The notes under the pieces: generated by a model | The model's database searches: none | What the model was told of the DNA's origin: nothing | What the model saw: only the letters and a program-made list of their open reading frames with translations | In this document: positions 54,496 to 63,881 of the stretch, one piece after another | How positions within the stretch are numbered: the first letter of the stretch is position 1 | Layout of the letters: the number at the start of each line of letters is the position of its first letter | Made by a program: the position numbers and the translations under genes | Origin: Paracoccaceae bacterium | GTDB taxonomy: Bacteria; Pseudomonadota; Alphaproteobacteria; Rhodobacterales; Rhodobacteraceae | Direction of reading: 5' to 3' | Assembly: GCA_027489375.1 (NCBI GenBank) | Contig: JAIXZW010000006.1 | Location: forward strand, 50,445-114,444 | DNA length: 64,000 bases

Positions 54496-55419
54496 TTAGA
54501 GCTTCTCGATCATCTCCGGCACGGCGGCGAAGATGTCGGCGACAAGCCCGTAATCGGCGACCTGGAAGATCGGCGCTTCCTCGTCCTTGTTGATGGCTAC
54601 GATGATCTTGCTGTCCTTCATCCCAGCAAGGTGCTGGATCGCACCCGAGATGCCGAGCGCGATGTAAAGCGTCGGCGCCACGACCTTGCCGGTCTGCCCG
54701 ACCTGCCAGTCGTTCGGGGCGTAGCCCGAGTCGACCGCCGCGCGCGAAGCGCCGACCGCCGCGCCCAGCTTGTCCGCGAGCTTCTCGACCATCGCGAAGT
54801 TCTCTTGGGAACCGAGGCCGCGCCCACCCGACACGACGATCCCCGCCGACGTCAGTTCGGGACGGTCGCTCGTCGCCACCTTGTCCTCGACCCAAGCCGA
54901 AAGCGAGCCGTCCGCCGCCGTCGCCAGCTTCTCGACCGCCGCCGAACCCGTGGAGCCAACAGCGGTGAAGCCCGCCGTGCGGATCGTCATCACCTTTTTC
55001 GCATCCGACGATTTCACCGTCTGGATCGCGTTGCCCGCATAGATCGGGCGCTCGAAGGTGTCGGCGTCGATCACGGCGGTCACGTCCGAGATCACCATGA
55101 CATCGAGAAGCGCGGCCACGCGCGGCATCACGTTCTTGCAGAACGCGGTCGCAGCCCCCGCGATGTGGGAATACCCACCCGCCAAAGACACGACCAACGC
55201 CGCGATCGGCTCGGCCATGCCGTGGTCGAAACCAGCCGCATCGGCGTGCAGCACCTTGGCCACACCCTCAAGCTTGGCCGCTTCAGCCGCCGCACCGGCA
55301 GCGGAGCCCGCCACCAGCACATGCACCTCGCCCAAGCCCTTCACACCGGCAAGCGCCTTGGCCACCGCATCGGTCGCCAGTTGCCCGTCATTCACATCGG
55401 CAAGCAGAAGAACGGCCAT
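54496..55419 (-). CDS. etfA: Electron transfer flavoprotein alpha subunit
   Basis: Accepts electrons from acyl-CoA dehydrogenases (such as the mcd product) and passes them to ETF:quinone oxidoreductase. 307 aa. The C-terminal FAD-binding domain carries [14 protein letters not shown], the [45 protein letters not shown] signature and [23 protein letters not shown]. Starts on the last base of the etfB stop (TGATG overlap). Confidence 0.95.
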   Translation of the reverse strand: MAVLLLADVNDGQLATDAVAKALAGVKGLGEVHVLVAGSAAGAAAEAAKLEGVAKVLHADAAGFDHGMAEPIAALVVSLAGGYSHIAGAATAFCKNVMPRVAALLDVMVISDVTAVIDADTFERPIYAGNAIQTVKSSDAKKVMTIRTAGFTAVGSTGSAAVEKLATAADGSLSAWVEDKVATSDRPELTSAGIVVSGGRGLGSQENFAMVEKLADKLGAAVGASRAAVDSGYAPNDWQVGQTGKVVAPTLYIALGISGAIQHLAGMKDSKIIVAINKDEEAPIFQVADYGLVADIFAAVPEMIEKL

Positions 55420-56180
55420 CAGATCACCCCCGCTTCGTCTTTGAGTTTCGCGATCAGCTCCGCAACCGACCCCACCTTCACGCCAGCCTTGCGGCCCGCC
55501 GGTTCCACCGTCTTGACCACCGTCAGGCGCGGAGCAACGTCCACGCCGTAATCGGCGGGCGTCTTGGTGGCCAAGGGCTTGGCCTTCGCCTTCATGATGT
55601 TGGGCAAGGAGGCATAGCGCGGCTCGTTCAGACGCAGGTCGACCGTCACGATGGTCGGCATCTTCACCTTGATGGTCTGCAAACCGCCGTCCACTTCACG
55701 CGTCACGACCGCATGGTCGCCTTCGACCGCCAGTTCGCTCGCAAAGGTCGCCTGCGACCAGCCGAGCAGCGCCGAAAGCATCTGCCCCGTCGCGTTCATG
55801 TCATTGTCGATGGCCTGCTTGCCCGCCAGCACCAGACCCGGCGCCTCTTCCTTGACGACAGCCGCCAGCAGCTTGGCCACGGCGAGCGGTTCGATGTCGG
55901 TGTGAACATCGGCAGCCGCTTCGATCAGGATCGCACGGTCCGCGCCCATCGCCAGAGCCGTGCGCAGCGTTTCCTGACTTTGCTTCACGCCGACCGAGAC
56001 GACCACGACCTCGGTCGCGATGCCCTTTTCCCGCAGACGGATCGCCTCTTCCACGGCGATCTCGTCAAAGGGGTTCATCGACATCTTCACATTGGCCAGA
56101 TCGACACCCGATCCGTCCGCCTTGACGCGGACCTTCACGTTATAGTCGATCACCCGTTTGACAGGCACCAGAACCTTCAT
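55419..56180 (-). CDS. etfB: Electron transfer flavoprotein beta subunit
   Basis: AMP-binding subunit of ETF. 253 aa. [51 protein letters not shown] is the standard N-terminus; the recognition-loop region [20 protein letters not shown] is the ETF-beta signature that contacts partner dehydrogenases. ATG 56180 follows CGAGGAGA. First gene of etfBA; the 120-bp gap upstream likely holds the promoter. Confidence 0.95.
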   Translation of the reverse strand: MKVLVPVKRVIDYNVKVRVKADGSGVDLANVKMSMNPFDEIAVEEAIRLREKGIATEVVVVSVGVKQSQETLRTALAMGADRAILIEAAADVHTDIEPLAVAKLLAAVVKEEAPGLVLAGKQAIDNDMNATGQMLSALLGWSQATFASELAVEGDHAVVTREVDGGLQTIKVKMPTIVTVDLRLNEPRYASLPNIMKAKAKPLATKTPADYGVDVAPRLTVVKTVEPAGRKAGVKVGSVAELIAKLKDEAGVI

Positions 56181-56301
56181 GCGGCAATCTCCTCGTTCCG
56201 GCCCGCAACGGGCCTCTTCCAAGCTCTCGCGGCCTAAGTAATGAATCGCGCAGCCGGACAACAGACCAAATACGACAGCAAAACGCGTCGCTACGTCGCG
56301 T

Positions 56302-56880
56302 TCACCCCTCGCGCGTCAGCCCCGGCACCCAAAGCACGTCATCCTTGCCGTCATTGTTGGCAATCCGGCCTGCCACGAAGAACCAGTCCGACAGACGGTT
56401 GAGGTATTTGACCGCCTCGGGGTTGACCGATTCCATCGTCGCGGTTTCCACCACCAGCCGTTCGGCACGGCGGCAGACCGTGCGGCACAGGTGCAATTGC
56501 GCCGCCAGCGCCGACCCGCCCGGCAGGATGAAGGACCGGAGCGGCGTCAACTTCGCGTTCATCGCGTCAATCTCGCGCTCCAGCCGCATGACCTGCGCCT
56601 CCTGCACCCGCAAAGGGGTGTAGGGCAGTTGCGCGTCCAGATGCATGTCCGGCGTGCAAAGGTCCGCGCCCAGATCGAAAAGGTCGTTGGAAATCCTCGC
56701 CAGAGCGGCATCCACATCGCCCGTCGCATGTTGCCGTGCCAAACCCACGGTCGCATTCGTCTCGTCCACCGTGCCATAGGCCGAAACCCGCAAGGAATGC
56801 TTGGCCACCCGCGCCCCGTTGCCCAGCGCGGTTTCCCCCGCATCCCCCGTTTTCGTGTAGATTTTCGACAGAACGACCAT
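56302..56880 (-). CDS. Cob(I)alamin adenosyltransferase (PduO type)
   Basis: ATP:corrinoid adenosyltransferase that makes coenzyme B12, needed by mutases such as ethylmalonyl- or methylmalonyl-CoA mutase. 192 aa. [37 protein letters not shown] gives the ATP-binding TKTGDxGxT motif; RAERLVVE and [14 protein letters not shown] are the other signatures. Starts on the last base of the HIG1 gene stop (TGATG). Fits the window's B12 and Mcd/Etf theme. Confidence 0.92.
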   Translation of the reverse strand: MVVLSKIYTKTGDAGETALGNGARVAKHSLRVSAYGTVDETNATVGLARQHATGDVDAALARISNDLFDLGADLCTPDMHLDAQLPYTPLRVQEAQVMRLEREIDAMNAKLTPLRSFILPGGSALAAQLHLCRTVCRRAERLVVETATMESVNPEAVKYLNRLSDWFFVAGRIANNDGKDDVLWVPGLTREG

Positions 56881-57083
56881 CAGCGGCCCCCTTGGAAATA
56901 GGCGAAGGCCACGATCAGCGCCACGGCCACCGCCTGCGCGATGATCCGCCACCGCATGATCTTGTTGGCATTCCGGCGATTGAACTCGCCGCCCTTGCCG
57001 AAGCTGCCGATGCCGAACATCAGGATGGCAAGCACGGCCAGCGCCGATACCGAGGCGAGGATGAAGAGCGGGTCGCCCGACAT
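56880..57083 (-). CDS. HIG1-domain twin-transmembrane small protein
   Basis: 67 aa with two helices: PLFILASVSALAVLAILMFGIGSF and IIAQAVAVALIVAFAYF, separated by the short positive loop GKGGEFNRRNANKIMRWR. This matches the HIG_1_N / twin-transmembrane small-protein group; mitochondrial relatives (Rcf1, HIGD1) associate with cytochrome oxidase. ATG 57083 follows AAAGGACAAACCCC. Translationally coupled to the adenosyltransferase, which may be chance of operon structure. Confidence 0.82.
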   Translation of the reverse strand: MSGDPLFILASVSALAVLAILMFGIGSFGKGGEFNRRNANKIMRWRIIAQAVAVALIVAFAYFQGGR

Positions 57084-57197
57084 GGGGTTTGTCCTTTCCG
57101 AATTCCGTTTGGCGCTGATCTAGGTGCGATCAGGCAGAAAGCGAAAGGGAAAATCGTCCGTCCCGCCTTTTTGGACCATGGAAAGCGCGCGCACCTC

Positions 57198-57332
57198 TTA
57201 CAGACGCGAGATGATTGCCGCGATGATCTTCAGAACCTTGGCAATAACCAATGCGCCGATCAGAAGGTAAAGCGGCCACAGGATCGAGAACGACCCGTGC
57301 TCGGCCAAAGCTTGGTATTCACCCACCGTCAA
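57198..57332 (-). CDS. Putative 44-aa membrane miniprotein
   Basis: In the 368-bp gap 57084-57451 (otherwise without genes I can support) a short frame runs from TTG 57332 (or GTG 57326) to TAA 57200-57198. It encodes a polar start (VGEYQALAEHGSF) followed by one hydrophobic helix, ILWPLYLLIGALVIAKVLKI, and ends AAIISRL. GGAAAGG lies about 8 bases before the TTG. A single amphipathic/TM helix with this regular layout is unlike the surrounding non-coding DNA, but length is too small to be sure. Confidence 0.4.
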   Translation of the reverse strand: MTVGEYQALAEHGSFSILWPLYLLIGALVIAKVLKIIAAIISRL

Positions 57333-57451
57333 AGGCGCTGCCCTTTCCAGCCGATTCAGATGTCAGTGTCGCACGGCACCGCCACCCGCCGCAGGTCCCG
57401 GCGCAGCCCGGCGCGCGGTTTCCTGCCGTAAGTTGCAGTTTTGCATATTTT

Positions 57452-58276
57452 TCACCCTCTGGTTGCTATTACCCAATCCAGCGCCCGCGTGGGCAAGATC
57501 CGCCGCAGGAAACCCGCGAAATAGGTCGGCGTCGTGACATAATACCGCGCCCTTGGCCGCTTCGCCTCCACCGCATGGATCAGCTTCTCCGTCACGGCAC
57601 GGGGCGGCAGTTCGAACGCATCCGGCCCCGCCTTCCTGTAAAGCCGGTCGCGCAGGCGCTCGTAATCCGCACGGCGGGCCGAGTTTTCCCAGTCGATCCA
57701 CTTCTCGAAATGCGGGATGGCGTTCTGGCGGAACTTGGTCCCGATGGGGCCGGGTTCGATCAACACCACCTCGATCCCCGTGCCCGCCAATTCCATCCGC
57801 AGCACATCCGACAGGCCTTCCAGCCCGAATTTCGTCGCCACGTAAGCCCCGCGCCACGCCGCCCCGACGATGCCGAGCACGGACGAGCATTGCACGATCC
57901 GCCCATGCCCTTGCGCGCGCATCGCGGGGATCAGCCGCCGCGTCAGGTCGTGCCAGCCGAACAGGTTGGCCTCGAAAATCTCGCGTAGCGCGCCGCGCGG
58001 CAAATCTTCTACCGCCCCCGGCACGGCAAAGGCGCCGTTGTTGAACAGCGCGTCCAGCGTCCCGCCCGTGGCGGCAAGCACATGCTCTACCGCGGCAGCA
58101 ATGCTCGCCTCGTCACTGTAATCAAGGCGGACACTCTCGAACCCCTCGCCGCGCAACCGTTCGCAATCGGCCTCTTGCCGGCAGGTCGCAAAGACCCGCC
58201 AGCCCCGCGCCCGCATTCCCTGCGCCGCATCATAGCCGATGCCCGAAGAGCAGCCCGTAATCAGGATCGAACGCAT
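57452..58276 (-). CDS. Short-chain dehydrogenase/reductase
   Basis: 274 aa classical SDR. NAD(P)-binding SILITGCSSGIGYDAAQGMRARGW (TGxxxGIG), NNGAF (NNAG equivalent), catalytic Ser in VQCSSVLGIVGAAWRGAYVATKFG and the YxxxK pair in the same block, and the PG motif IEPGPIGTKF. Basic residues after the first strand (CRQEADC) leave NADPH versus NADH open. Substrate unknown. Confidence 0.87.
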   Translation of the reverse strand: MRSILITGCSSGIGYDAAQGMRARGWRVFATCRQEADCERLRGEGFESVRLDYSDEASIAAAVEHVLAATGGTLDALFNNGAFAVPGAVEDLPRGALREIFEANLFGWHDLTRRLIPAMRAQGHGRIVQCSSVLGIVGAAWRGAYVATKFGLEGLSDVLRMELAGTGIEVVLIEPGPIGTKFRQNAIPHFEKWIDWENSARRADYERLRDRLYRKAGPDAFELPPRAVTEKLIHAVEAKRPRARYYVTTPTYFAGFLRRILPTRALDWVIATRG

Positions 58277-58347
58277 CGGACCACCCTTGTGAAACCCAGT
58301 GACGGGGTTCTAGGCGGTCGGGGCAGGCTTGGCAAATCCTATGCCCG

Positions 58348-58932
58348 CTAGTCCGAAGCGGCGATCAGCGTGGCTTTGGGCGGCGTATCCGTCAGCAGCG
58401 ATTTGTGGACATAGCCCGCAACCTTGCCGTCCGCCGCGCGCAGTTTCACCCAGCCGTTCGGTTCGGCCCAAAGCACGAACACCTCGCCCCCGCGCCCGAT
58501 CTTGCCCGCAAGCTTGCTGCGTTTGTTCGGTCCGGCGCGGACATTGGCGGTATTCGCGGTGATCCAGCGCCGTTGCGTATTGGCGGGCTGCCCGGCCATC
58601 GTCGCCGTGGGACGGTCCAGCGCGGCCATGACCAGCGCCGCCAATTCGCGCCCCGCCGCGTCATCCGATTGCGCCGTCGGGGCCGTCGGGGCAGGGGCCG
58701 CCGCTGCCGCCACCTCTGGCGCCGACCGCCGCACCGCCTGCGGGCCGATGCGGACGGGCCGCTTCGGCACGGGCAGCACCCGCACCCCGCTTGTCGCCGC
58801 AACCTTGGCCGCCGCCACCGTCAGGGGCCGTTCCGCGCCGCGTTCCAACCGCGTCGGCCCGTTTCCCCAGATCACCATCCCGCAATAGATCGCAAGGCAC
58901 AGCGACACCAACAACTTCCACACGACTCGCAT
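58348..58932 (-). CDS. SH3-domain membrane-anchored protein
   Basis: 194 aa. N-terminal anchor or signal helix ([22 protein letters not shown]), a Pro/Ala-rich linker ([21 protein letters not shown]), and a C-terminal bacterial SH3 domain (about 122-182: [58 protein letters not shown]). Such SH3_3 domains usually bind the cell wall. Start uncertain between 58932 and 58959. Divergent from parC. Confidence 0.8.
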   Translation of the reverse strand: MRVVWKLLVSLCLAIYCGMVIWGNGPTRLERGAERPLTVAAAKVAATSGVRVLPVPKRPVRIGPQAVRRSAPEVAAAAAPAPTAPTAQSDDAAGRELAALVMAALDRPTATMAGQPANTQRRWITANTANVRAGPNKRSKLAGKIGRGGEVFVLWAEPNGWVKLRAADGKVAGYVHKSLLTDTPPKATLIAASD

Positions 58933-59059
58933 CCCGATACCGGCTACCCGGCGTTGCATAGCACGGCGCTGTGACCTCGCGTCAACGATGCTGACAGGGC
59001 CGCCCCGTCCTTCTGCATTTCGTCTGGACCCAAGCGCGGGGCGGGATTACACAACATCC

Positions 59060-61375
59060 ATGTCAGATTTGCCCGAAGACCCCAGTATACAGTCCGTGAC
59101 CCTGTCCGAGCCGCTGTCCCGCGCGATTGGCGAGCGGTATCTGACCTATGCGCTCTCCACGATCATGCACCGCGCCCTGCCGGATGCGCGCGACGGGTTG
59201 AAGCCCGTCCACCGCCGCATCCTTTACGCGATGCGCGAATTGCGCCTGTCGGCCACGGGGGGCTTCCGCAAATCGGCCAAGATTTCGGGCGATGTCATGG
59301 GGAACTACCACCCCCACGGCGATGCCGCGATCTATGACGCGATGGCGCGTCTGGCGCAGGATTTCAACGTCCGCTACCCGCTGGTGGACGGGCAGGGCAA
59401 CTTCGGCAACATCGACGGCGACAACCCCGCCGCCTCCCGCTACACCGAAGCCCGCCTGACCGCGATTGCCGAGACCTTGATGGAAGGTCTGGCCGAAGAC
59501 GCGGTCGATTTCCGCCCCAACTATGACGGCACGCTCGAAGAGCCGGTGGTCATGCCCGCGGCTTTCCCGAACCTGCTTGCCAACGGCTCGTCCGGCATCG
59601 CGGTCGGGATGGCGACGAACATCCCGCCGCATAACCTCGATGAGTTGATCCTCGCCTGTCACGCCATGCTGCGCGATCCCGCCCTGTCGGACGAGGCGCT
59701 GGTGGCACTGGTCCCCGGACCCGATTTCCCCACGGGCGGGGTGATCGTCGAACCGCGCGACAGCATCCTCGAATCCTACCGCACGGGGCGCGGTTCGTTC
59801 CGTCTGCGCGCCAAATGGCAGGTCGAAGACCTTGGCCGTGGCATGTGGCAGATCGTCGTCACCGAAATCCCCTATCAGGTGGCCAAGTCCAAGCTGATCG
59901 AAAAACTGGCCGAGGTGATCCAGACCAAGAAGGTCCCGCTTCTGGCCGATGTCCGCGACGAATCCGCCGACGATGTCCGCATCATCCTCGAACCGCGCAC
60001 CCGCACGGTCGAACCCGAAATGCTGATGCAGACGCTGTTCCGCACGACCGACCTCGAAATCCGTTTCGCGCTGAACATGAACGTGCTGATCGACGGCAAG
60101 GTGCCCAAGGTGTGCTCGCTCAAGGAAGTGCTCCGCGCCTTCCTCGACCACCGCCGCGACGTGCTGCGCCGCCGGTCCGAACATCGCATCGAAAAGATCG
60201 ACCACCGGCTCGAAATCCTCGAAGGCTTCATCATCGCCTTCCTGAACCTCGACCGCGTGATCGACATCATCCGCTACGACGATGACCCGAAGCAGGCGTT
60301 GATGGCGGAAAAATGGGGCGTCCCGCACAAGCGGGCGACGAACGAGAAAGACTATGTCAGCCCCGCCCGCCTGCCCGAAGGGGCCGAGGGCGAGTTGACC
60401 GAGCTTCAGGCCGAATCCATCCTCAACATGCGCCTGCGCAGCTTGCGCCGCTTGGAAGAGATGGAACTGATCTCCGAGCGCGACACGCTGATGAAGGAAC
60501 GCGCCGACCTTGCCGACCTTCTGGACAGCGAAAAGCGCCAGTGGAAGCGCATCGGCGAAGAGCTTGAGGAGATCCGCAAGAAATTCGGCAAGGACAGCGC
60601 GGGCGGCGCCCGCCGCACCCTGTTCGCCGACATGGCCGAGGTCGAGGAAGTCCCCTACGAGGCGATGATCGACCGCGAACCCATCACCGTCATCTGTTCG
60701 AAGATGGGCTGGATCCGCGCGATGAAGGGTCACGTCGCGCTGGATTCGGACGTGAAGTTCAAGGACGGCGACGAAGGCCGCTTCATCTTCCACGCCGAAA
60801 CCACCGACCGCATCCTTCTGGTCGGCTCCAACGGCCGCTTCTACACGCTCCTCGGCGCGAACCTCCCCGGCGGGCGCGGCATGGGCGAACCCGTGCGCCT
60901 GATGGTCGACCTGCCCAACGAATGCGAGATCACCGACCTGATGATCTTCCGCGCGGGCGAGAAACTCCTTGTCGCATCGACAGCCGGTGACGGCTTCATC
61001 GTCCCCTCGGACGAGGTGCTTGCCCAGACCCGCGCGGGCAAGGCCGTGCTCACCCTGCGCGACGGCACCAAGACCGCCCTTTGCCGCCGCGTCTCGGGCG
61101 ACAGCGTCGCCGTGGTGGGCGACAACCGCAAGGTGCTGGTCTTCCCGCTGTCGGAATTGCCCGAAATGGCCAAGGGCAAGGGCGTCCGCTTGCAGAAGTA
61201 CAAGGACGGCGGCCTTTCGGACGCCATCACCTTCACGCTGGCAGATGGTCTGTCGTGGAAAGACCCCGCAGGCCGGACCCGCACCGAAACCGTCCTGACC
61301 GAATGGCAGGGCGCCCGCGCCACCGCTGGCAAGATGGCCCCGCGCGGCTTCCCCCGCGACAACCGCTTCACCTGA
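59060..61375 (+). CDS. parC: DNA topoisomerase IV subunit A
   Basis: Decatenates daughter chromosomes. 771 aa. Winged-helix/catalytic core [35 protein letters not shown], catalytic Tyr128 in [13 protein letters not shown], coiled-coil gate ([27 protein letters not shown]) and C-terminal beta-pinwheel blades ([22 protein letters not shown]). The position equivalent to E. coli ParC Ser80 is Ala ([10 protein letters not shown]). The acidic/basic CTD layout marks ParC rather than GyrA. ATG 59060 gives the usual N-terminus. Confidence 0.94.
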   Translation: MSDLPEDPSIQSVTLSEPLSRAIGERYLTYALSTIMHRALPDARDGLKPVHRRILYAMRELRLSATGGFRKSAKISGDVMGNYHPHGDAAIYDAMARLAQDFNVRYPLVDGQGNFGNIDGDNPAASRYTEARLTAIAETLMEGLAEDAVDFRPNYDGTLEEPVVMPAAFPNLLANGSSGIAVGMATNIPPHNLDELILACHAMLRDPALSDEALVALVPGPDFPTGGVIVEPRDSILESYRTGRGSFRLRAKWQVEDLGRGMWQIVVTEIPYQVAKSKLIEKLAEVIQTKKVPLLADVRDESADDVRIILEPRTRTVEPEMLMQTLFRTTDLEIRFALNMNVLIDGKVPKVCSLKEVLRAFLDHRRDVLRRRSEHRIEKIDHRLEILEGFIIAFLNLDRVIDIIRYDDDPKQALMAEKWGVPHKRATNEKDYVSPARLPEGAEGELTELQAESILNMRLRSLRRLEEMELISERDTLMKERADLADLLDSEKRQWKRIGEELEEIRKKFGKDSAGGARRTLFADMAEVEEVPYEAMIDREPITVICSKMGWIRAMKGHVALDSDVKFKDGDEGRFIFHAETTDRILLVGSNGRFYTLLGANLPGGRGMGEPVRLMVDLPNECEITDLMIFRAGEKLLVASTAGDGFIVPSDEVLAQTRAGKAVLTLRDGTKTALCRRVSGDSVAVVGDNRKVLVFPLSELPEMAKGKGVRLQKYKDGGLSDAITFTLADGLSWKDPAGRTRTETVLTEWQGARATAGKMAPRGFPRDNRFT

Positions 61376-61401
61376 AAAGCGTCTGCCATCAATGCGAAAC
61401 G

Positions 61402-61509
61402 CCCGGAACCAAGGACATGGCTCCGGGACGCGCACTCGTGAATATACGAACTCTTTACCGACCGCCCTCAGACGGTAACGTTGAACCTACCCCGTTTTGC
61501 ATGCAAAAC
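61402..61509. promoter_or_regulatory. Cluster of inverted repeats between parC and the P450 gene
   Basis: In this 192-bp convergent gap: CCCGGA...TCCGGG (61402-61427), TTACCG...CGGTAA (61455-61478) and the perfect 16-bp palindrome GTTTTGCATGCAAAAC (61494-61509). The first may terminate parC or P450 transcripts; the last looks like a protein-binding site, although no promoter is expected between convergent genes. Confidence 0.4.
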
Positions 61510-61567
61510 AACCTATCCGAAAGTAAAGGGTCGCCAAGTCTTACGTCCGTGGCAAGGAAGTGACAGA

Positions 61568-62953
61568 TCAAAGGGGCCGCGCCTGCAGCCAGACGCCCCC
61601 TTCGGGCCGCAATGTAAGGATCATCACGGGCTTGGGATCGCGCCCCCGCACGGGGTCGAAGCGGAACCGTGCAAGCAGCGTGGCCAGAATGATAACCGCC
61701 TCTTGCAGCGCGAAATTCGCCCCGATGCAGATGCGCGGCCCGTCGCCAAAGGGCAGATAGGCAAACCGCTCGCCCTTGTAGCCGCCCGCAAAGCGGTCGG
61801 GGTCGAAGCGGTCGGGATCGGGCCACAGCTTGTGGTGGCGGTGCAGCGCATAGATGGGCAGGATCACCGTATCCCCGCGCCACACCTCGCGCCCGCACAA
61901 CTCGTCCGCCGCCCGCGCCGTGCGCGACAGGAACGCGGCGGGCGGATACATGCGCAACGCCTCGTCGACCACCTGCCGGATATAGGGCAGGGCGGCCACA
62001 TCCGCCGCCACCGCTGCCCGATCCCCCAGCACCGCCCGCGCCTCGTCCCGCGCCCTCGCCTGCACCCCTTGGTCAAAGGCGCACAGGTAAAGCGACCATG
62101 CCAGCGTCAGCGCGGTCGTCTCGTGCCCCGCGACGATGAAGGTGAGCAGGTTGTCGCGCAGTTCCGGCACCGTCATGCGCCGGCCGCTTTTCGGGTCCTC
62201 GCCCGCCATCAGGAGATCGAGCAGGTCGGGAATCTCCGGCCCCCCCTCGGCCCGCCGCTTTTCGATGGCCCCGTCGGCCACGCGCTTCATCTCGCGCACG
62301 CCGGACTGCGACAAAAGCCGCGACGGACGCGGCAGCCATGTCGGCGCGCCGATCACATCCAGAAGCGACACCTTGGCCGTCTGCGCGATATAGCTTTCGA
62401 TGCTGCGGTGGATCGCGTCACGGTCGAACCCGCCCCCGCCGGAAAAGGTGACGTCCGAAATCACCTCGAAGGTCGCCGTCACCATCTCGTCGAAGACATC
62501 GACCGCCCGCCCCACCGTCCCGCCGATCCGTGCCACGGCACGCTCTGCCGCCGCCGTCATCACGGGGGCCAGTGCCGCCACGTTGCGATGGCTGAACACG
62601 GGTGCCGCCGTGCGCCGCTGCCACAGCCATTCCTGCCCCTCGGCCACGAACATCGACTTGCCGATCCCGGGTTCGAGAATCAGCTTGGTCACATCCGACT
62701 TCGGATAATCCTCCACCCTGTCCCGCAGGATGCGCTTCAGCGCCTCGGGGTCCATCACCATATGCCAGCGCTTGCCCGTCACGCCCGAGATGATCGGCGC
62801 ATGGGTGGCAATCTCGGGGATCAGCTCCAGCACATTCCGCCGCCCCGCCCGCAGCGTGCCGAACACGCCCAGAGGCTCGGTCGCCAAGGGAACGCGGACG
62901 GGCAGGCGAAGGGGCAGGGGGGCGGCAACGGTTCCGGCGGGTTCGTCAAGCAT
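61568..62953 (-). CDS. Cytochrome P450
   Basis: 461 aa haem mono-oxygenase. I-helix FIVAGHETTALTLAWSL (AGxxT), K-helix EALRMYPPAAFLSR (ExxR) with PERF-type PDPDRFDPDRFAGG, and the Cys-ligand loop LPFGDGPRICIGANFALQE. There is no fused reductase, and no ferredoxin gene is adjacent, so redox partners are elsewhere. Substrate unknown; class I bacterial P450s of this length often act on fatty acids or terpenoids. Lone gene flanked by palindromes. Confidence 0.92.
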   Translation of the reverse strand: MLDEPAGTVAAPLPLRLPVRVPLATEPLGVFGTLRAGRRNVLELIPEIATHAPIISGVTGKRWHMVMDPEALKRILRDRVEDYPKSDVTKLILEPGIGKSMFVAEGQEWLWQRRTAAPVFSHRNVAALAPVMTAAAERAVARIGGTVGRAVDVFDEMVTATFEVISDVTFSGGGGFDRDAIHRSIESYIAQTAKVSLLDVIGAPTWLPRPSRLLSQSGVREMKRVADGAIEKRRAEGGPEIPDLLDLLMAGEDPKSGRRMTVPELRDNLLTFIVAGHETTALTLAWSLYLCAFDQGVQARARDEARAVLGDRAAVAADVAALPYIRQVVDEALRMYPPAAFLSRTARAADELCGREVWRGDTVILPIYALHRHHKLWPDPDRFDPDRFAGGYKGERFAYLPFGDGPRICIGANFALQEAVIILATLLARFRFDPVRGRDPKPVMILTLRPEGGVWLQARPL

Positions 62954-63089
62954 GGCAGCCTCGCAACTCTGGCCTCACAAGTAGGTGTCCCGACCCCCTT
63001 CGGAAAGGCCGCGATTGCGCGAAAGGGCGCGGGCGGCTATCCAGACCTGCGGCCCCGCAACGGTGCCAGTATCAGGAACCGGATCATCC

Positions 63090-63773
63090 ATGCGTGCATT
63101 CCGCCTCTCGGCCCTCTGCCTCGGCCTCGCCCTGACCGTCGCCGCCTGCCAGAAAAGCGATCTGCAAGACCCGCCCGCGCCGCTCGGCCCCTTTGCGCTC
63201 GGCCTCAACATCGTCGTCACCGACAAGATGCAAAAGGTGCCGATCTCGCGCAATGCGACGGGCGAGGAATGGGAAGCCGCGTTGGAGCAGGCGATCGAGG
63301 ACCGTTTCGGCCGCTACACCGGCGACAAGCTCTACAATTTCGGCATCGCCATCGACGGCTACGCGCTCGCCCCTCCGGGCATTCCGGTCATCGCCGCGCC
63401 GAAATCGATTCTCGCCATCAAGGCCAACATCTGGGACGATGCGGCACAAAAGAAGATCAACACCGAACCCAAGCAGATCATCGTCTTCGAAAGCCTCTCG
63501 GGCGACACGGTGATCGGCACGGGCCTGACGCGCACCCGCAAACAGCAAATGGAGGCGTTGTCCTACAACGCCGCCAAGAAGATCGAGGAGTGGCTGCTCG
63601 ACAACCCCGAATGGTTCGGCCTTCCGCCCAAGCAAGCCTCCGGCGCTTCGACCCCCTCGCCCAAGCCGCCGCAGTTCGACATGACGGCCCCGCCGCTGCC
63701 CGCCGCCGATGCGGCGTCCCGCCCCGTGCCCCGTCCCACGCCCACGCCAGCGCCCGCGCCCGCAGCAGGCTAG
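63090..63773 (+). CDS. Predicted lipoprotein of unknown function
   Basis: 227 aa. Lipobox LALTVAACQ places the acylated Cys at about residue 20, so it is membrane-anchored. A mixed alpha/beta body follows (FALGLNIVVTDKMQKVPISRNATGEEWEAALEQAIEDRFG, then VFESLSGDTVIGTG and a helix NAAKKIEEWLLDNPEWFGL), ending in a Pro/Ala-rich tail (PVPRPTPTPAPAPAAG). ATG 63090 after AGGAACC. No family recognised. Followed by a hairpin and tuf. Confidence 0.78.
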   Translation: MRAFRLSALCLGLALTVAACQKSDLQDPPAPLGPFALGLNIVVTDKMQKVPISRNATGEEWEAALEQAIEDRFGRYTGDKLYNFGIAIDGYALAPPGIPVIAAPKSILAIKANIWDDAAQKKINTEPKQIIVFESLSGDTVIGTGLTRTRKQQMEALSYNAAKKIEEWLLDNPEWFGLPPKQASGASTPSPKPPQFDMTAPPLPAADAASRPVPRPTPTPAPAPAAG

Positions 63774-63778
63774 GCAGG

Positions 63779-63798
63779 GGCGCAGCCTTGCGCCTTTC
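63779..63798 (+). terminator. Small hairpin with T-run after the lipoprotein gene
   Basis: GGCGCA-GCCT-TGCGCC (63779-63794) followed by TTTC; five bases past the stop. TTGATT at about 63803 could serve as a -35 for tuf, with CATAAG 17 bp later, but the match is poor. Confidence 0.45.
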
Positions 63799-63881
63799 GG
63801 CTTGATTTTCCCCGTGCGGCGGCATAAGTCGCCGCCCGTGTAGCACAGGGCCACATCGGCCCCCCAAATTCGAGGCCCGAC

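Noticed and set aside
59063..61435. 790-aa open frame on the minus strand
   Set aside because: Mirror of parC, without a recognisable domain; parC has full-length family matches.
61481..63805. 774-aa open frame on the plus strand
   Set aside because: Antisense to the P450 and then out of frame through the lipoprotein gene; no domain and no ribosome site.
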